14,651 nucleotides of DNA from Anaerolineales bacterium (GTDB taxonomy: Bacteria > Chloroflexota > Anaerolineae > Anaerolineales > Anaerolineaceae): the NCBI GenBank assembly GCA_020060485.1, contig JAGVAB010000032.1, forward strand, positions 1-14,651, written 5' to 3'. Each line of letters starts with the position of its first letter. Within the stretch, counting starts at the first letter, position 1. Positions 14,447 to 14,651 of the stretch are shown here, in pieces. The notes under the pieces are model-generated. The model searched no databases, was not told the DNA's origin, and saw only the letters and a program-made list of their open reading frames with translations. A program made the position numbers and the translations under genes.

Positions 14447-14651
14447 CTATGACATTCTCAAGAAAGCTTGACAAAAGAGATTTTCGAAAGCAGTGGAATA
14501 CATTCAGTCCAAATCAGTTGCAAAATACCCGTGATGATTTACCCCTTCCCGCAAAGAATGAAGATCACACGTCAAGCACCTCGCGGGGAGGGGAGTTTGA
14601 GGGGTGGGGTGCAGAAACCCCGGCGATGTACGGAAACCGGGGTCATTGGCC
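14447..14651 (+). repeat. Dispersed repeat, right copy (inverted partner of 49-254)
   Basis: This is the right-hand copy of the terminal repeat, with 158 of 160 core bases (14458-14617) identical to the left copy. A frame from the ATG at 14449 (MTFSRKLDKRDFRKQW) is open to the window edge, 67 codons, and corresponds residue for residue to the left copy over the core. No good ribosome binding site is visible before the ATG. The copy is cut by the window end, so its full length and nature are unknown. Confidence 0.85.

Overview
This window reads as a piece of a bacterial chromosome from an anaerobic or facultatively anaerobic lineage. Chloroflexota (Anaerolineae-like) is my best guess. It rests on Pro/Thr-linked surface lipoproteins, a four-subunit VorB-type 2-oxoacid:ferredoxin oxidoreductase, a greA-lysS pair, and a DnaE with an intact PHP domain. 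None of these is diagnostic, so the taxonomy is an inference. I see no rRNA, tRNA, CRISPR array, integrase or transposase.

Layout. Positions 1-255 and 14447-14651 hold two near-identical copies of one sequence in inverted orientation, both running out of the window. Positions 255-670 are non-coding and repeat-rich. Two paralogous lipoprotein genes (678-1499 and 1762-2541) and a small DUF1232-like membrane protein gene (2672-3031) lie on the minus strand. From 3357 to 6061 a tight plus-strand operon encodes the delta, alpha, beta and gamma subunits of a 2-oxoacid:ferredoxin oxidoreductase. A 415-base gap (6062-6475) is filled with short dispersed palindromic repeats. It is followed by an NAD-dependent epimerase/dehydratase gene (6476-7513), a structured 407-base gap, greA (7921-8388) and lysS (8459-9988). 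A bidirectional terminator separates lysS from convergent dnaE (10161-14204, minus strand).

How the genes fit together. The oxidoreductase operon would oxidise a 2-oxoacid, possibly branched-chain, to an acyl-CoA, with electrons passing to ferredoxin. greA, lysS and dnaE are housekeeping genes for transcription, translation and replication. The lipoproteins are probably exported to the cell surface and have no assigned function. No functional link between these blocks is evident.

I did not find a clearly new biological system. The parts most worth a second look are the inverted terminal repeats with a conserved reading frame, the operator-like elements (22-bp-spaced direct repeats before the DUF1232-like gene and a palindrome filling the greA promoter spacer), a dispersed motif that recurs just downstream of genes in the same orientation, and the long acidic/proline-rich linker in DnaE.
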